64,000 nt of DNA, from NCBI RefSeq assembly GCF_037969725.1, contig NZ_CP150203.1, positions 4,108,001-4,172,000 on the forward strand, read 5' to 3'. Positions 36,990 to 45,554 of this stretch are shown here, in pieces (position 1 is the stretch's first letter; each line of letters opens with the position of its first letter). The position numbers and the translations under genes are program-made. Below the pieces are notes generated by a model. It made no database searches, had not been told where the DNA came from, and saw nothing but the letters and a program-made list of their open reading frames with translations. This stretch comes from Paenibacillus sp. FSL W8-0426. Its GTDB lineage: Bacteria; Bacillota; Bacilli; Paenibacillales; Paenibacillaceae.

Positions 36990-37018
36990 ATTATAGACAG
37001 TATATCCGAACGTTTGAA
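36990..37018 (-). promoter_or_regulatory. Promoter of the tyrS T-box transcript
   Basis: TTCAAA (37013-37018) and perfect TATAAT (36990-36995) with a 17-base spacer, just before the start of the T-box leader. Confidence 0.65.
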
Positions 37019-37063
37019 CGTTTGCAAGCCGTTTTCCTCAATGGAATGTTGCCATACCAAGTA

Positions 37064-37684
37064 TTATGGAACAGCGATTTTCAACGTTCTGGCGTAATGT
37101 TCATACGCCTTGGGGGCAATTTGGCTTTCTCCGTTCCAGAACTCTTGATCCAGCGTATCCAACTGCTGCTCCTCCTGGTCCGTCAGAAACCGGGGGATAT
37201 CCCACAGTTCCGTCAGGCGTTCATCGTTCTCCAGATGTCGGATGCAATCGAAACAAGCGTTCACGTATGTTAGCTCGTCTGCGGCTCCGATCGTTTGCAG
37301 CGCACGAACCGCATGGACCAGCGCTTCCTCCCCCCAATTGCAAAAAAACTGCACAAAACCGCCGTTGAACACATCCGCCTCCAGCAGCCACAATGCGGCG
37401 ATTTCCTGTTGTTCTGGCGTGAGGTCGCCCCATCCCCGTGCGGAGTTGTTTTTCAAGCTTACGAAAGCGATGGCATAGTCGTACCACAAATCATGTATAT
37501 CGTTATTGTCCAACAGAATGATCCCTCCCCAATAGAGAACCACATCTTTATCGTCCAGTTGTCGTTCGTACACCTCGCTGCCCCGTTCATGGATGCGAAC
37601 GACAAATCCCTGATCGGATACCTTCACACAAGGGGCGCCATCTTCCCGAAATGTCGAAAATCTGCGATTGACATAACCCTCCAT
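37064..37684 (-). CDS. DMP19-like protein (DUF4375)
   Basis: 206 residues, soluble. The C-terminal two-thirds (QEIAALWLLEADVFNGGFVQFFCNWGEEALVHAVRALQTIGA...) is the DUF4375/DMP19 fold, named after the DNA-mimic protein DMP19 of Neisseria that binds a repressor. Whether this protein mimics DNA is unknown; many members are uncharacterised. The ribosome site before ATG 37684 is weak. Monocistronic. Confidence 0.7.
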   Translation of the reverse strand: MEGYVNRRFSTFREDGAPCVKVSDQGFVVRIHERGSEVYERQLDDKDVVLYWGGIILLDNNDIHDLWYDYAIAFVSLKNNSARGWGDLTPEQQEIAALWLLEADVFNGGFVQFFCNWGEEALVHAVRALQTIGAADELTYVNACFDCIRHLENDERLTELWDIPRFLTDQEEQQLDTLDQEFWNGESQIAPKAYEHYARTLKIAVP

Positions 37685-37801
37685 CTGTTCACTAGGAAAG
37701 TCCGTGAAATCCGAATAACGCTAATACCTCCTCCCGGAACCGGGACAAGCTTCGCAGCTCTGGCAAACGGCTTCCTCCCTCCAAGCTATCCGCCTCGTTC
37801 G

Positions 37802-39274
37802 TTAGGTACCGCAGAACGTGCGATAGTTCGGGTCGCAAGCCATGGGTGCAGCGGCGTACTCCGCCTGTTCGGAACTATGGGCATAGGGATTCTTCAACAC
37901 GGCAAGCAGCTTGTTCATCACGCTGTAATCGCCATGCTGCTCTGCGCGCTCCAACGCTTCCTCCACCCGATGATTGCGCGGAATGACCGCAGGATTGGTC
38001 TTGCTCATCTGTTCGCGCACGGCCTCCGGGCCCTGTTCCTGTCTCGCGAGTCTGGCTTGCCAGCGTGCATGCCAATTCGCAAATTCCGCATCGTCGCTCA
38101 GCCCATGACCGACCGCCTGCCCAAAGGTTAGTGCCACGAACGTGTTCGTGTAATCAGCCTGGTGTTTCTCCATGAGGTCCAGCAAGTCTTTGACCAGTTC
38201 TTCGTCCGCCGCTTCTGCGTTAAACAGCCCCAACTTGGTACGCATACCCGCCAACCAATGATGATGATACAATTCGGAAAAGGAAGAGATGGCATCCTGT
38301 GCCATTTGCACGGCCTGTTCTTCGTCAGTATGCAGCAATGGCAGCAGCGATTCCGCAAAGCGCGCCAAATTCCAGCCTCCGATATAAGGCTGATTGCCGT
38401 AAGCATAACGTCCCTGGGTATCAATCGAACTGAACACCGTCGCCGGATTATAGTTATCCATAAAAGCACAAGGGCCATAGTCGATCGTCTCGCCGCTGAT
38501 CGTCATGTTGTCCGTATTCATCACGCCGTGGATAAAACCGATTTGCTGCCATTTCGCAATTAAGGCAGCTTGACGCCGTATAACGTTTTCGAGCAAACGC
38601 AAATACCTGTCATCGTCTGCTGCCAGTTCGGCATAATGCCGCTGAATGGCATAATCGGCCAATGCTCTAAGGTCATCCACATTGCCCAGAGCGGCTGCAT
38701 ATTGGAACGTCCCAACGCGCAAGTGGCTTGCCGCCACTCTCGTCAGAACGGCACCCGGCCGCTCCGTCTCGCGATAGATCGTTTCGCCCGTGGATACCAC
38801 GGCCAAAATACGGGTTGTCGGAACGCCCAGCGCTTGCATCGCTTCGCTAATGATATATTCGCGCAGCATCGGCCCGATCGCGGCTCTTCCGTCCCCCGCG
38901 CGGGAATACGGCGTAACGCCGGACCCTTTTAACTGAATGTCCATTCGTTCGCCGGCCGGCGTCAGCTGTTCACCGATGAGCAGCGCACGTCCATCGCCCA
39001 ACCTGTTGAAATGGCCGAATTGATGCCCTGCATAAGCCTGCGCCAACGGCTCCGATCCGACCGGATTTCGGTTGCCCGCAAAGATTTCGACGTTTTCCTC
39101 CTGTTCCAGCAGGTCTGCATTCAACCCGAGCGATGCCGCTAACGCGTCATTCAACACCAATAATTTGGGGCGAGCAACGGGCTGGGCGGATTGCTTCGTA
39201 TAAAAAACGGATGGCAGCCTGGCATAGCTATTGTCCAGATTCCATCCGGCATCCATCAGTTGCTTCTGCATCAT
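37802..39274 (-). CDS. Protein adenylyltransferase SelO (YdiU family)
   Basis: About 490 residues from ATG 39274 (GGAG 8 bases upstream; 39271 is equally possible). Pseudokinase-fold enzyme that transfers AMP to Ser/Thr/Tyr of proteins in redox control. Family signatures are [77 protein letters not shown] and the C-terminal YRTFCGT, whose Cys corresponds to the conserved C-terminal Cys/Sec position. Full length. Monocistronic. Confidence 0.93.
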   Translation of the reverse strand: MMQKQLMDAGWNLDNSYARLPSVFYTKQSAQPVARPKLLVLNDALAASLGLNADLLEQEENVEIFAGNRNPVGSEPLAQAYAGHQFGHFNRLGDGRALLIGEQLTPAGERMDIQLKGSGVTPYSRAGDGRAAIGPMLREYIISEAMQALGVPTTRILAVVSTGETIYRETERPGAVLTRVAASHLRVGTFQYAAALGNVDDLRALADYAIQRHYAELAADDDRYLRLLENVIRRQAALIAKWQQIGFIHGVMNTDNMTISGETIDYGPCAFMDNYNPATVFSSIDTQGRYAYGNQPYIGGWNLARFAESLLPLLHTDEEQAVQMAQDAISSFSELYHHHWLAGMRTKLGLFNAEAADEELVKDLLDLMEKHQADYTNTFVALTFGQAVGHGLSDDAEFANWHARWQARLARQEQGPEAVREQMSKTNPAVIPRNHRVEEALERAEQHGDYSVMNKLLAVLKNPYAHSSEQAEYAAAPMACDPNYRTFCGT

Positions 39275-39415
39275 GATCACCTCTCCTTTGTTATATTGTT
39301 CGATATGGTTCCTCATAACATTCATCGTTTACGGCGGTCATGAAAAAACTGTAGCATATTTGCCTTATTTTTGCATGGTTCGGCTTATTGAACTTTTCAA
39401 TATGACCTTTCAAAA

Positions 39416-39460
39416 AGCAAAAAGTCCATGCGCGCTCTGAAGAACGATGATGAACTTTTA
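39416..39460 (-). terminator. Likely terminator of the xanthine/uracil permease gene
   Basis: On the minus strand AAAAGT-CAT pairs with ATG-ACTTTTT around a GC-rich centre and ends in five T residues, 50 bases past the permease stop. The stem has one mismatch. Confidence 0.45.
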
Positions 39461-39509
39461 GCAAGCCGACTGAATGGAAAACGATGCTTTATGTGCGCTT
39501 AATTCAACG

Positions 39510-40832
39510 TCAAGAATGTGCTTCGTTCGCCTGCGAAGGGGACGACTGAAGCGGAATGCTTTCTTTTTTGATGCCGAGATTGAAAAATACGTTGAGCAGA
39601 ATGGCAGACAAACTGCCTGTAATGATGCCATCGCTGACGATGATGCGGATCGCTTGCGGCAGCTGGGCAAACAAGTCGGGAACTGCCGTCACCCCGAGGC
39701 CAAGCGACACCGAGCACGCGACGATCAGCAAGTTCGACTGTTTGCTGAAGTCAACGGATTGCAGCATTTTAACGCCGGACGACACCACCATGCCGAACAG
39801 CACAACCGTTGCCCCGCCAAGCACGGCACTCGGGATAATGGTTGCGAAAGCGGCGATTTTCGGGATCAAACCGAGGAAAACAAGGATGCCGCCTGCCGCC
39901 ATGACGACATTGGTCGTCTTCACCCGGGAGAGTTGAACGAGACCCACGTTCTGGGCAAACGTATTGTACGGAAAAGCATTGAAGATGCCCCCTAGCACAA
40001 AAGCCAGACCTTCCGCACGATATCCGCGGGCAAGATCTTTATCGGTGACGGGTTGGTCGCAAATTTTGCCGAGCGCCATGAACACACCCGTCGATTCGAT
40101 GATAACCACCATGCCCACGATGATCATCGTCAGGATCGGACCGAATTCAAAGGTCGGCCATCCGAAATAGAACGGCTGCGGCAGGCGAAACCAGGAAGCT
40201 TCGAGCACGGGAGCAACATTGACTTTGCCCATCAGGACAGCGACCAGGGTTCCCGCAATGATGCCGAGCAGAACAGCCAACGATTTGACAAATCCGCGCG
40301 CATAACGGTGGAGGATCAGGATGAACATCAATACCCCGAAGGAAAGTGCGAGGTGGCTGAGTCCCCCGAAATCCTCGCTTCCGCTGCCGCCCGCCATATT
40401 GCGGATGCCGGTCGGAATAAGCGCAAGGCCGATAATGGTCACTACCGTACCGATCACGACCGGCGGAAACAGTTTCACGATTTTGCTGAAGAAGGTCGCA
40501 CAGATCATAATGAAGAGGCCTGCCGCGATAATGGAGCCGTAGATGGCCGGAATCCCGTACTGATTGCCGATTGCGATCATCGGTGTAACCGCCACGAAGG
40601 AACTTCCAAGCACTGCCGGCAAACCTATGCCCAGAACCTTGCCTTTCCGCGCTTGCAGCCATGTCGCGATTCCGCAGGTCAGCAGATCGATGGAGACCAG
40701 GTAAGCGAGTTGTTCTGCCGTCAGGTTCAACGCCCGGCCGACCAGCAGCGGAACCAGAATCGCCCCGGCATACATGGCCAGGACATGCTGGATTCCCAAT
40801 GAAAAAATGTTCATTTTTTTTGTTTCGTTCAT
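39510..40832 (-). CDS. Nucleobase:cation symporter-2 (xanthine/uracil permease family)
   Basis: 440 residues, about 14 membrane segments. The reading GIQHVLAMYAGAILVPLLVGRALNLTAEQLAYLVSIDLLTCGIATWLQ, AVLGSSFVAVTPM, and the NCS2 signature region (IVIESTGVFMALGKICDQPVTDKDLARGYRAEGL...GGIFNAFPYNTFAQNVGLVQLSRVKT) identify the xanthine/uric acid branch (PbuX/PucJ-like). GGGGGGAG precedes the ATG. I looked for a purine riboswitch upstream and saw none; a 6-bp inverted pair GTGAAC/GTTCAC flanks part of the leader at about 40866-40900. Confidence 0.9.
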   Translation of the reverse strand: MNETKKMNIFSLGIQHVLAMYAGAILVPLLVGRALNLTAEQLAYLVSIDLLTCGIATWLQARKGKVLGIGLPAVLGSSFVAVTPMIAIGNQYGIPAIYGSIIAAGLFIMICATFFSKIVKLFPPVVIGTVVTIIGLALIPTGIRNMAGGSGSEDFGGLSHLALSFGVLMFILILHRYARGFVKSLAVLLGIIAGTLVAVLMGKVNVAPVLEASWFRLPQPFYFGWPTFEFGPILTMIIVGMVVIIESTGVFMALGKICDQPVTDKDLARGYRAEGLAFVLGGIFNAFPYNTFAQNVGLVQLSRVKTTNVVMAAGGILVFLGLIPKIAAFATIIPSAVLGGATVVLFGMVVSSGVKMLQSVDFSKQSNLLIVACSVSLGLGVTAVPDLFAQLPQAIRIIVSDGIITGSLSAILLNVFFNLGIKKESIPLQSSPSQANEAHS

Positions 40833-41054
40833 GAAAGCTCTCCCCCCGAATGATCATTATCCGTGAACCTCTTTGAAGAAACGCCGTTATGTTAGTTCAC
40901 ATTATATAAACAATTCGGAAGATTTCGAGCAGGTGGCATGGAGAATTGTTGGAGGAGATAAAGAAAGACACACCACTTAGGCGTTCTTAACAATAAATCC
41001 CGAAATCCAAGTTAGATTATCTGACATCGATTCCTATGTATATTGAACGAACCA

Positions 41055-41519
41055 TTAATCCTTTGGCTCTAACTGATTTGCAACATAGGTCCAACCTTCC
41101 TCGATGCTGCGAAATACCCAACCGATATCCTCGATGGTTTCCTTAGCGCCGATACCCAAAATAAGCGTGCGCACCGCCTCCTCTGAAGCCGGTCCAACGG
41201 TCAAAGCCACCGGGAACGGTTTGATTCTCGCCAGCTCGCTCCCGATGTCGAACACGCGATCCAGTTTGTCTCCCCATTCGTACTTGAGCTCGCTCAAATC
41301 GATGACCAATCCCCAGGGAGCCCAGGCGTCCAAAACGGCCTTGCCGATGGCGCTCATGTATCTGGCATCGCTATTGCCTCTGCTGCCGAAACCGTACTCG
41401 CCTTTGAAGGACAAAATCATGATGGATCGGTAACTTTCTGCGGATACTTTGCCAATGCGTACGCTGTATTCGAGCTTGCTCAGATCCTCCAGTCGCACCG
41501 AGCGGGTGTTCATCATCAT
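41055..41519 (-). CDS. Unrecognised protein, 154 aa
   Basis: No family recognised. The protein is soluble, mixed alpha/beta, with SYRSIMILSFKGEYGFGSRGNSDARYMSAIGKAVLDAWAPWGLVIDLSELKYEWGD in the middle; the hydrophobic strand followed by IDLSEL recalls STAS/SpoIIAA-like folds, but this is weak. The start is one of three consecutive ATGs (41519, 41516, 41513) overlapping the stop of the broken Dabb reading frame (GAATGATGATG), so it may once have been co-translated with it. A poor ribosome site (AAGGGAAG) lies about 14 bases upstream. Confidence 0.6.
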   Translation of the reverse strand: MMMNTRSVRLEDLSKLEYSVRIGKVSAESYRSIMILSFKGEYGFGSRGNSDARYMSAIGKAVLDAWAPWGLVIDLSELKYEWGDKLDRVFDIGSELARIKPFPVALTVGPASEEAVRTLILGIGAKETIEDIGWVFRSIEEGWTYVANQLEPKD

Positions 41520-41747
41520 TCAACAGCACTTCCCTTCTCTTGTTCAGCAATCGGGTAATCGGATACGAATGACGCTGCTCCATCCAGTACGGACACGAAG
41601 GCCTGATGTGCCGGATGGGGGCAATAAGCGCGCAGCGCGTTTTGATTTTCAAATATCACCCTCAAGCCAATGGTATATCCGTGGATATTTTTCCGTTTCT
41701 TCCGTGACGTTAACGCCTGCACTCAATTCCACTATGCCGGGAATCTT
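41516..41747 (-). pseudogene. Frameshifted, truncated Dabb (A/B-barrel) protein remnant
   Basis: The minus strand reads KIPGIVELSAGVNVTEETE in one frame and then ENIHGYTIGLRVIFENQNA...YCPHPAHQAFVSVL...VSDYPI in another. Together these are the second half of a stress-responsive Dabb domain with its HPxH motif. Removing one A from the five-A run at 41688-41692 joins the frames without a gap. A TGA at 41748-41750 directly precedes the first part, and the usual first 25 or so residues are not found in any frame. Either a decayed gene or, for the frameshift alone, a sequencing error. Confidence 0.7.
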
Positions 41748-41881
41748 TCATTAATATTCATTATAAATAGCGTATGCTCAGGCAGGCAACACACATCTAA
41801 CATGAAGCAATATCATCCAAGAACACGGGAGAGGATTTCGTTTATAATGGCAGAAACATCATTTGAAAGAAGGTGCAGCAT

Positions 41882-42742
41882 GTGACTCGCGAAGTGCGAA
41901 CCGTCGTATACGATCCCGATCTGCAGTTGGAAGCTTACCGCTTCGAGGGTATCATGCAGAAATTTCCGAACCATTTTCACGATTATTACGTGATCGGTTT
42001 CATCGAAGATGGCAAACGCCATCTGGTGTGCAACCAGGAAGAATATGTGTTAAACAGCGGCGATATCATTATTTTTAATCCCGGTGATCCGCATGCTTGC
42101 GAGCAGGTGGACGGTCGGACGCTCGACTATCGCTGCTTGAACATCGAACCGGAGGTGATGCGGCGATACGCTGCGGAAATGACCGGGCATGACGTCATGC
42201 CCCGATTCACCACGCATGTCCTTTGCCAGAACGAGCTGGTAGAAACGCTGCAGGAGCTGCATGACATGATCCTTGCGGAGCGGCAGGACTTTTGCAAAGA
42301 GGAATTGCTGCTCGTCCTTCTGGAACAATTGATCAGCGAACATTCGGATACCGAACGGACAAACGCCGAACAGGAGCAAACCGCCGAAATTACGCGCGTG
42401 TGCGCTTATATCGAATCGCATTACATGGACAGCATCGCATTAAACGAGTTATCCGATCTGGCAAGCCTGAGCAAATATCATTTGCTGCGGCTGTTTACGC
42501 GCCAGAAAGGCATCTCCCCTTACCGATACCTGGAGACCATTCGCATCAATCACGCAAAGCGGCTGCTCGAACAGGGATTGTTCCCGATGGAAGTAGCTGC
42601 CAGGACAGGTTTTAGCGATCAAAGCCATTTTACGAATTTTTTCAAAAAACTGATCGGGCTGACGCCGCGGCAATACCGGCGCATTTTCAATCACGAACAA
42701 CTAGCGGTACCGCATGCAGAAAAGGCGGGCAATCCGACATGA
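41882..42742 (+). CDS. AraC-family transcriptional regulator
   Basis: 286 residues from GTG 41882, 8 bases after AGAAGG. The N-terminal cupin reads FPNHFHDYYVIGFIEDGKRHLVCNQEEYVLNSGDIIIFNPGDPHACE with effector-binding His residues, and the C-terminal double HTH has SIALNELSDLASLSKYHLLRLFTRQKGISPYRYLETIRI and VAARTGFSDQSHFTNFFKKLIGLTPRQYRR. Its stop overlaps the start of the EamA exporter (ATGA), so both are one operon and the regulator probably controls the exporter. Confidence 0.92.
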   Translation: MTREVRTVVYDPDLQLEAYRFEGIMQKFPNHFHDYYVIGFIEDGKRHLVCNQEEYVLNSGDIIIFNPGDPHACEQVDGRTLDYRCLNIEPEVMRRYAAEMTGHDVMPRFTTHVLCQNELVETLQELHDMILAERQDFCKEELLLVLLEQLISEHSDTERTNAEQEQTAEITRVCAYIESHYMDSIALNELSDLASLSKYHLLRLFTRQKGISPYRYLETIRINHAKRLLEQGLFPMEVAARTGFSDQSHFTNFFKKLIGLTPRQYRRIFNHEQLAVPHAEKAGNPT

Positions 42743-43659
42743 CGAAAACAACCAAAGCTTCAACCGGCCATTTGCTGGCCTTGTTTACGATGCTGGTCTG
42801 GGGCACAACGTTTATTTCCACCAAATGGCTGCTCGTGGACTTCACCCCGGTGGAGATTCTGGTGTTCCGGTTTGTGCTGGGGTACGCTGCATTGCTGTTG
42901 ATCTATCCACGCTTCCAGCGGATCGCTTCTTTCCGGGAAGAGCGGCTGTTCATGGCAGCCGGGCTGTGCGGGGTTACGTTATATTTCCTGATTGAAAATG
43001 TGGCTCTGGAATATACGCTCGCCTCCAATGTAGGCGTCATCGTATCCATCGCTCCGTTCTTCACCGCGGTGGTCGCACATTTCGCGCTGGACGGGGAACG
43101 ATTGAACCGCAACTTTATGCTTGGATTCGGCATTGCGCTTATGGGCATTATGCTCATTTCGTTTCATGGACAAACGGTGCTGCAAATCAATCCGCTCGGT
43201 GACCTGCTTGCCTTCATTGCACCTGCGGTGTGGGCCTTCTATTCGGTCCTCATGCGAAAGATCGGCCAGCTTGGTTACCATGCCATCGGCGCAACGCGCA
43301 AAGTATTTGGCTATGGGCTGTTGTTCATGATCCCGGCGGTATGGCTGAAAGGCGTTCATCCTGATCTGGCCCGGCTGCTCGTGCCCGCTAACGCGGCCAA
43401 CCTGCTATTTCTCGGTTTGGGCGCTTCCGCTCTCTGCTTTGTCACTTGGAGTCGGGCGGTTCATTTGCTCGGTGCAGTGAAAACAAGCGTGTACATCTAT
43501 CTCGTGCCGGTAATTACCGTGATTGCGTCTACCCTGCTGCTCCGCGAACCGTTGACCTGGGGCACTGTCCTCGGTGCACTGTTAACGCTGGTCGGATCGT
43601 ATCTCTCCGAACGTCCCGCCCGTGCTGGCCGAGCATCCAGGCTGAGAGCCATAAAATGA
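42739..43659 (+). CDS. EamA/DMT-family transporter
   Basis: 306 residues with ten predicted membrane helices in two EamA repeats (GHLLALFTMLVWGTTFISTKWLL... and LGDLLAFIAPAVWAFYSVLMRKIG...). Members export amino acids or other small metabolites. Start ATG overlaps the AraC regulator stop. The substrate cannot be read from sequence. Confidence 0.9.
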   Translation: MTKTTKASTGHLLALFTMLVWGTTFISTKWLLVDFTPVEILVFRFVLGYAALLLIYPRFQRIASFREERLFMAAGLCGVTLYFLIENVALEYTLASNVGVIVSIAPFFTAVVAHFALDGERLNRNFMLGFGIALMGIMLISFHGQTVLQINPLGDLLAFIAPAVWAFYSVLMRKIGQLGYHAIGATRKVFGYGLLFMIPAVWLKGVHPDLARLLVPANAANLLFLGLGASALCFVTWSRAVHLLGAVKTSVYIYLVPVITVIASTLLLREPLTWGTVLGALLTLVGSYLSERPARAGRASRLRAIK

Positions 43660-43710
43660 AAGAACGAGGATACCCTTTGAGCGCAGCGCGTAAAAAGGAA
43701 CCAAAAGAAT

Positions 43711-43745
43711 GGCCCGACGAAGACCGAATGGGTCGGGCTGTTTCT
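43711..43745 (+). terminator. Terminator of the araC-eamA operon
   Basis: GCCCGAC (43712-43718) pairs with GTCGGGC (43732-43738), followed by TGTTTCTT on the plus strand. Confidence 0.65.
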
Positions 43746-43764
43746 TGGCACACGCCTCGTCAAA

Positions 43765-43804
43765 GAGCAAAATAGGCTAACCAGTATCCTGGCTAGCCTA
43801 TTCA
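43765..43804 (-). terminator. Terminator of the alpha-glucoside operon
   Basis: AATAGGCTA(A)CCAG pairs with CTGG(C)TAGCCTATT; on the minus strand it is followed by TTGCTCTTTG. It lies 34 bases past the second GH13 stop. The stem is strong but the T-run is interrupted. Confidence 0.6.
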
Positions 43805-43837
43805 TGCCTTTGCCGCAGCAACGACGCTTCGTACTTT

Positions 43838-45502
43838 TCATTTTCCGGTTAAACCTATGATCGTTTCGAACGGTCTCAGCTGTATTGGCAGCCTGCAGTC
43901 GTCGTAGTTTGTAAGCCAGATCTCCGAAAAGTCGGGATACTTCTCTTCTCCACCGAGCTCCACGATTTGTCCCGTAAGATTAATGAGTACCAGCACTTGT
44001 TGGTCTGCCAATGTACGGGTATACGCAAATACGCTTGGATGATCCGGCATAAGAAGCTCATAGGTCCCGTATATGAGCGCGTCGTGTCCTTTTCGCAGCT
44101 GAATCATTTGTTTATAAAAGTGAAGGATCGACCGTCGTTCCTGAAGCTGTTTCTCTACATTAATATCGACGTAATTGTCGTTCACCTTTAGCCACGGGAT
44201 GCCCGTGGTGAACCCGGCTTGTTTGTCCGAAGACCACTGCATCGGCGTTCTGGAGTTGTCGCGGCTCGATGCCCAGATGATGTTCATGATTTCCTCATGG
44301 GACATGCCCTCTTCGCGTTTGATCTGATATAAATTCCGATCGGCTACGTCGTTATAATCATCGATGGAAGGGTAAGCCACATTCGTCATTCCAATCTCTT
44401 GCCCTTGATAAATGAAGGGCGTGCCCTGCATGAAAAAGTACATGGCTCCTAGCGCAGTGGCGCTCTCATACCAATACTCCGCATCATTCCCCCAAGACGA
44501 AACTTTGCGAGGCTGATCGTGATTTTCAATAAACAAAGCATTCCAGCCGATGCCTTCAAGCGATTTTTGCCACTTGGTCATGACGTGTTTCAATTTGGGA
44601 ATGTCAAGCTGCCTGTCCGTGCTGTTGTTCCAAAGGTCCAGGTGTTCAAATTGGAAGACCATATTGAATTTGCCTCTGACTTCACAAATCCAATCCAGCA
44701 GATCTTCCTGGTCCTCTACTTTTACTCCATTCGCTTCCCCAACGGTCACCACATCATACTTGGATAACGTTTCCTCTTTCATTTCTTGCAGATAACGCTG
44801 GATTCCTTTGACGTTCATATGTTTTTCAAAAGAAGAGACGTATTTGACGCCCTCGATGTTTGGCATGTCCGGCAGGCCCTCTTCTTTATGAATATGGCTG
44901 ATTGCATCGACGCGGAACCCGTCAATCCCCTTATCAAGCCACCAATTCATCATTTCATAAATGGATTTCCGAACTTCTTCATTTCCCCAGTTCAAGTCCG
45001 GCTGCTTTTTGGAGAACAGATGAAGATAGTACTGTCCCGACACCTCGTCATATTCCCATGCAGATCCGCCGAAAATGCTCTCCCAGTTGTTCGGTTCTTC
45101 CCCGTTTTTCCCGTCTCTCCAGATGTACCAGTCCCGTTTGGGGTTATCCTGCGAAGCTCTTGATTCCATAAACCACGGGTGTTCGTCGCTGGTATGATTG
45201 ATCACCAGATCCATGATGAGTTTCATGCCGCGGCGGTGAACTTCGTTCAGTAATTGATCAAAGTCTCCCATCGTGCCGAATTCACCCATAATGGAACAGT
45301 AATCGCTGATGTCGTAACCATTATCGTCGTTGGGCGACTGATACATGGGACAGATCCATATCAGATCAATGCCGAGATCCTGGATATAATCCAGTTTTGA
45401 AATGATGCCCTTGATGTCGCCGATCCCATCCCCATTCGAGTCCATAAAGCTTCTTGGATAGATTTGATAAGCTACGGCTTCTTTCCACCATACTTTTTTC
45501 AT
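43838..45502 (-). CDS. GH13 alpha-glucosidase, predicted alpha-1,4-preferring
   Basis: 554 residues from ATG 45502, 9 bases after AAGGA. Oligo-1,6-glucosidase subfamily (GH13_31): YQIYPRSFMDSNGDGIGDIKG, nucleophile Asp199 in GFRVDAISHI, acid/base Glu256 in TVGEANG, stabiliser Asp329 in ENHDQPR. The residue after the nucleophile is Ala200; in this subfamily Ala there goes with alpha-1,4 and Val with alpha-1,6 linkages. No signal peptide, so it acts on imported sugars. Last gene of the operon, about 50 bases after its paralogue. Confidence 0.92.
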   Translation of the reverse strand: MKKVWWKEAVAYQIYPRSFMDSNGDGIGDIKGIISKLDYIQDLGIDLIWICPMYQSPNDDNGYDISDYCSIMGEFGTMGDFDQLLNEVHRRGMKLIMDLVINHTSDEHPWFMESRASQDNPKRDWYIWRDGKNGEEPNNWESIFGGSAWEYDEVSGQYYLHLFSKKQPDLNWGNEEVRKSIYEMMNWWLDKGIDGFRVDAISHIHKEEGLPDMPNIEGVKYVSSFEKHMNVKGIQRYLQEMKEETLSKYDVVTVGEANGVKVEDQEDLLDWICEVRGKFNMVFQFEHLDLWNNSTDRQLDIPKLKHVMTKWQKSLEGIGWNALFIENHDQPRKVSSWGNDAEYWYESATALGAMYFFMQGTPFIYQGQEIGMTNVAYPSIDDYNDVADRNLYQIKREEGMSHEEIMNIIWASSRDNSRTPMQWSSDKQAGFTTGIPWLKVNDNYVDINVEKQLQERRSILHFYKQMIQLRKGHDALIYGTYELLMPDHPSVFAYTRTLADQQVLVLINLTGQIVELGGEEKYPDFSEIWLTNYDDCRLPIQLRPFETIIGLTGK

Positions 45503-45554
45503 TTGATGCAATCCTTCTTTCTCAACCACTAAACTTTATTTATAGTATTATGTT

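Noticed and set aside
37295..38131. Plus-strand frame of 278 codons across the DMP19-like gene and the end of selO
   Set aside because: It is antisense to two recognised genes and shows no recognisable domain.
40833..40960. Purine riboswitch upstream of the xanthine/uracil permease
   Set aside because: The conserved loop and junction sequences of the purine aptamer were not found.
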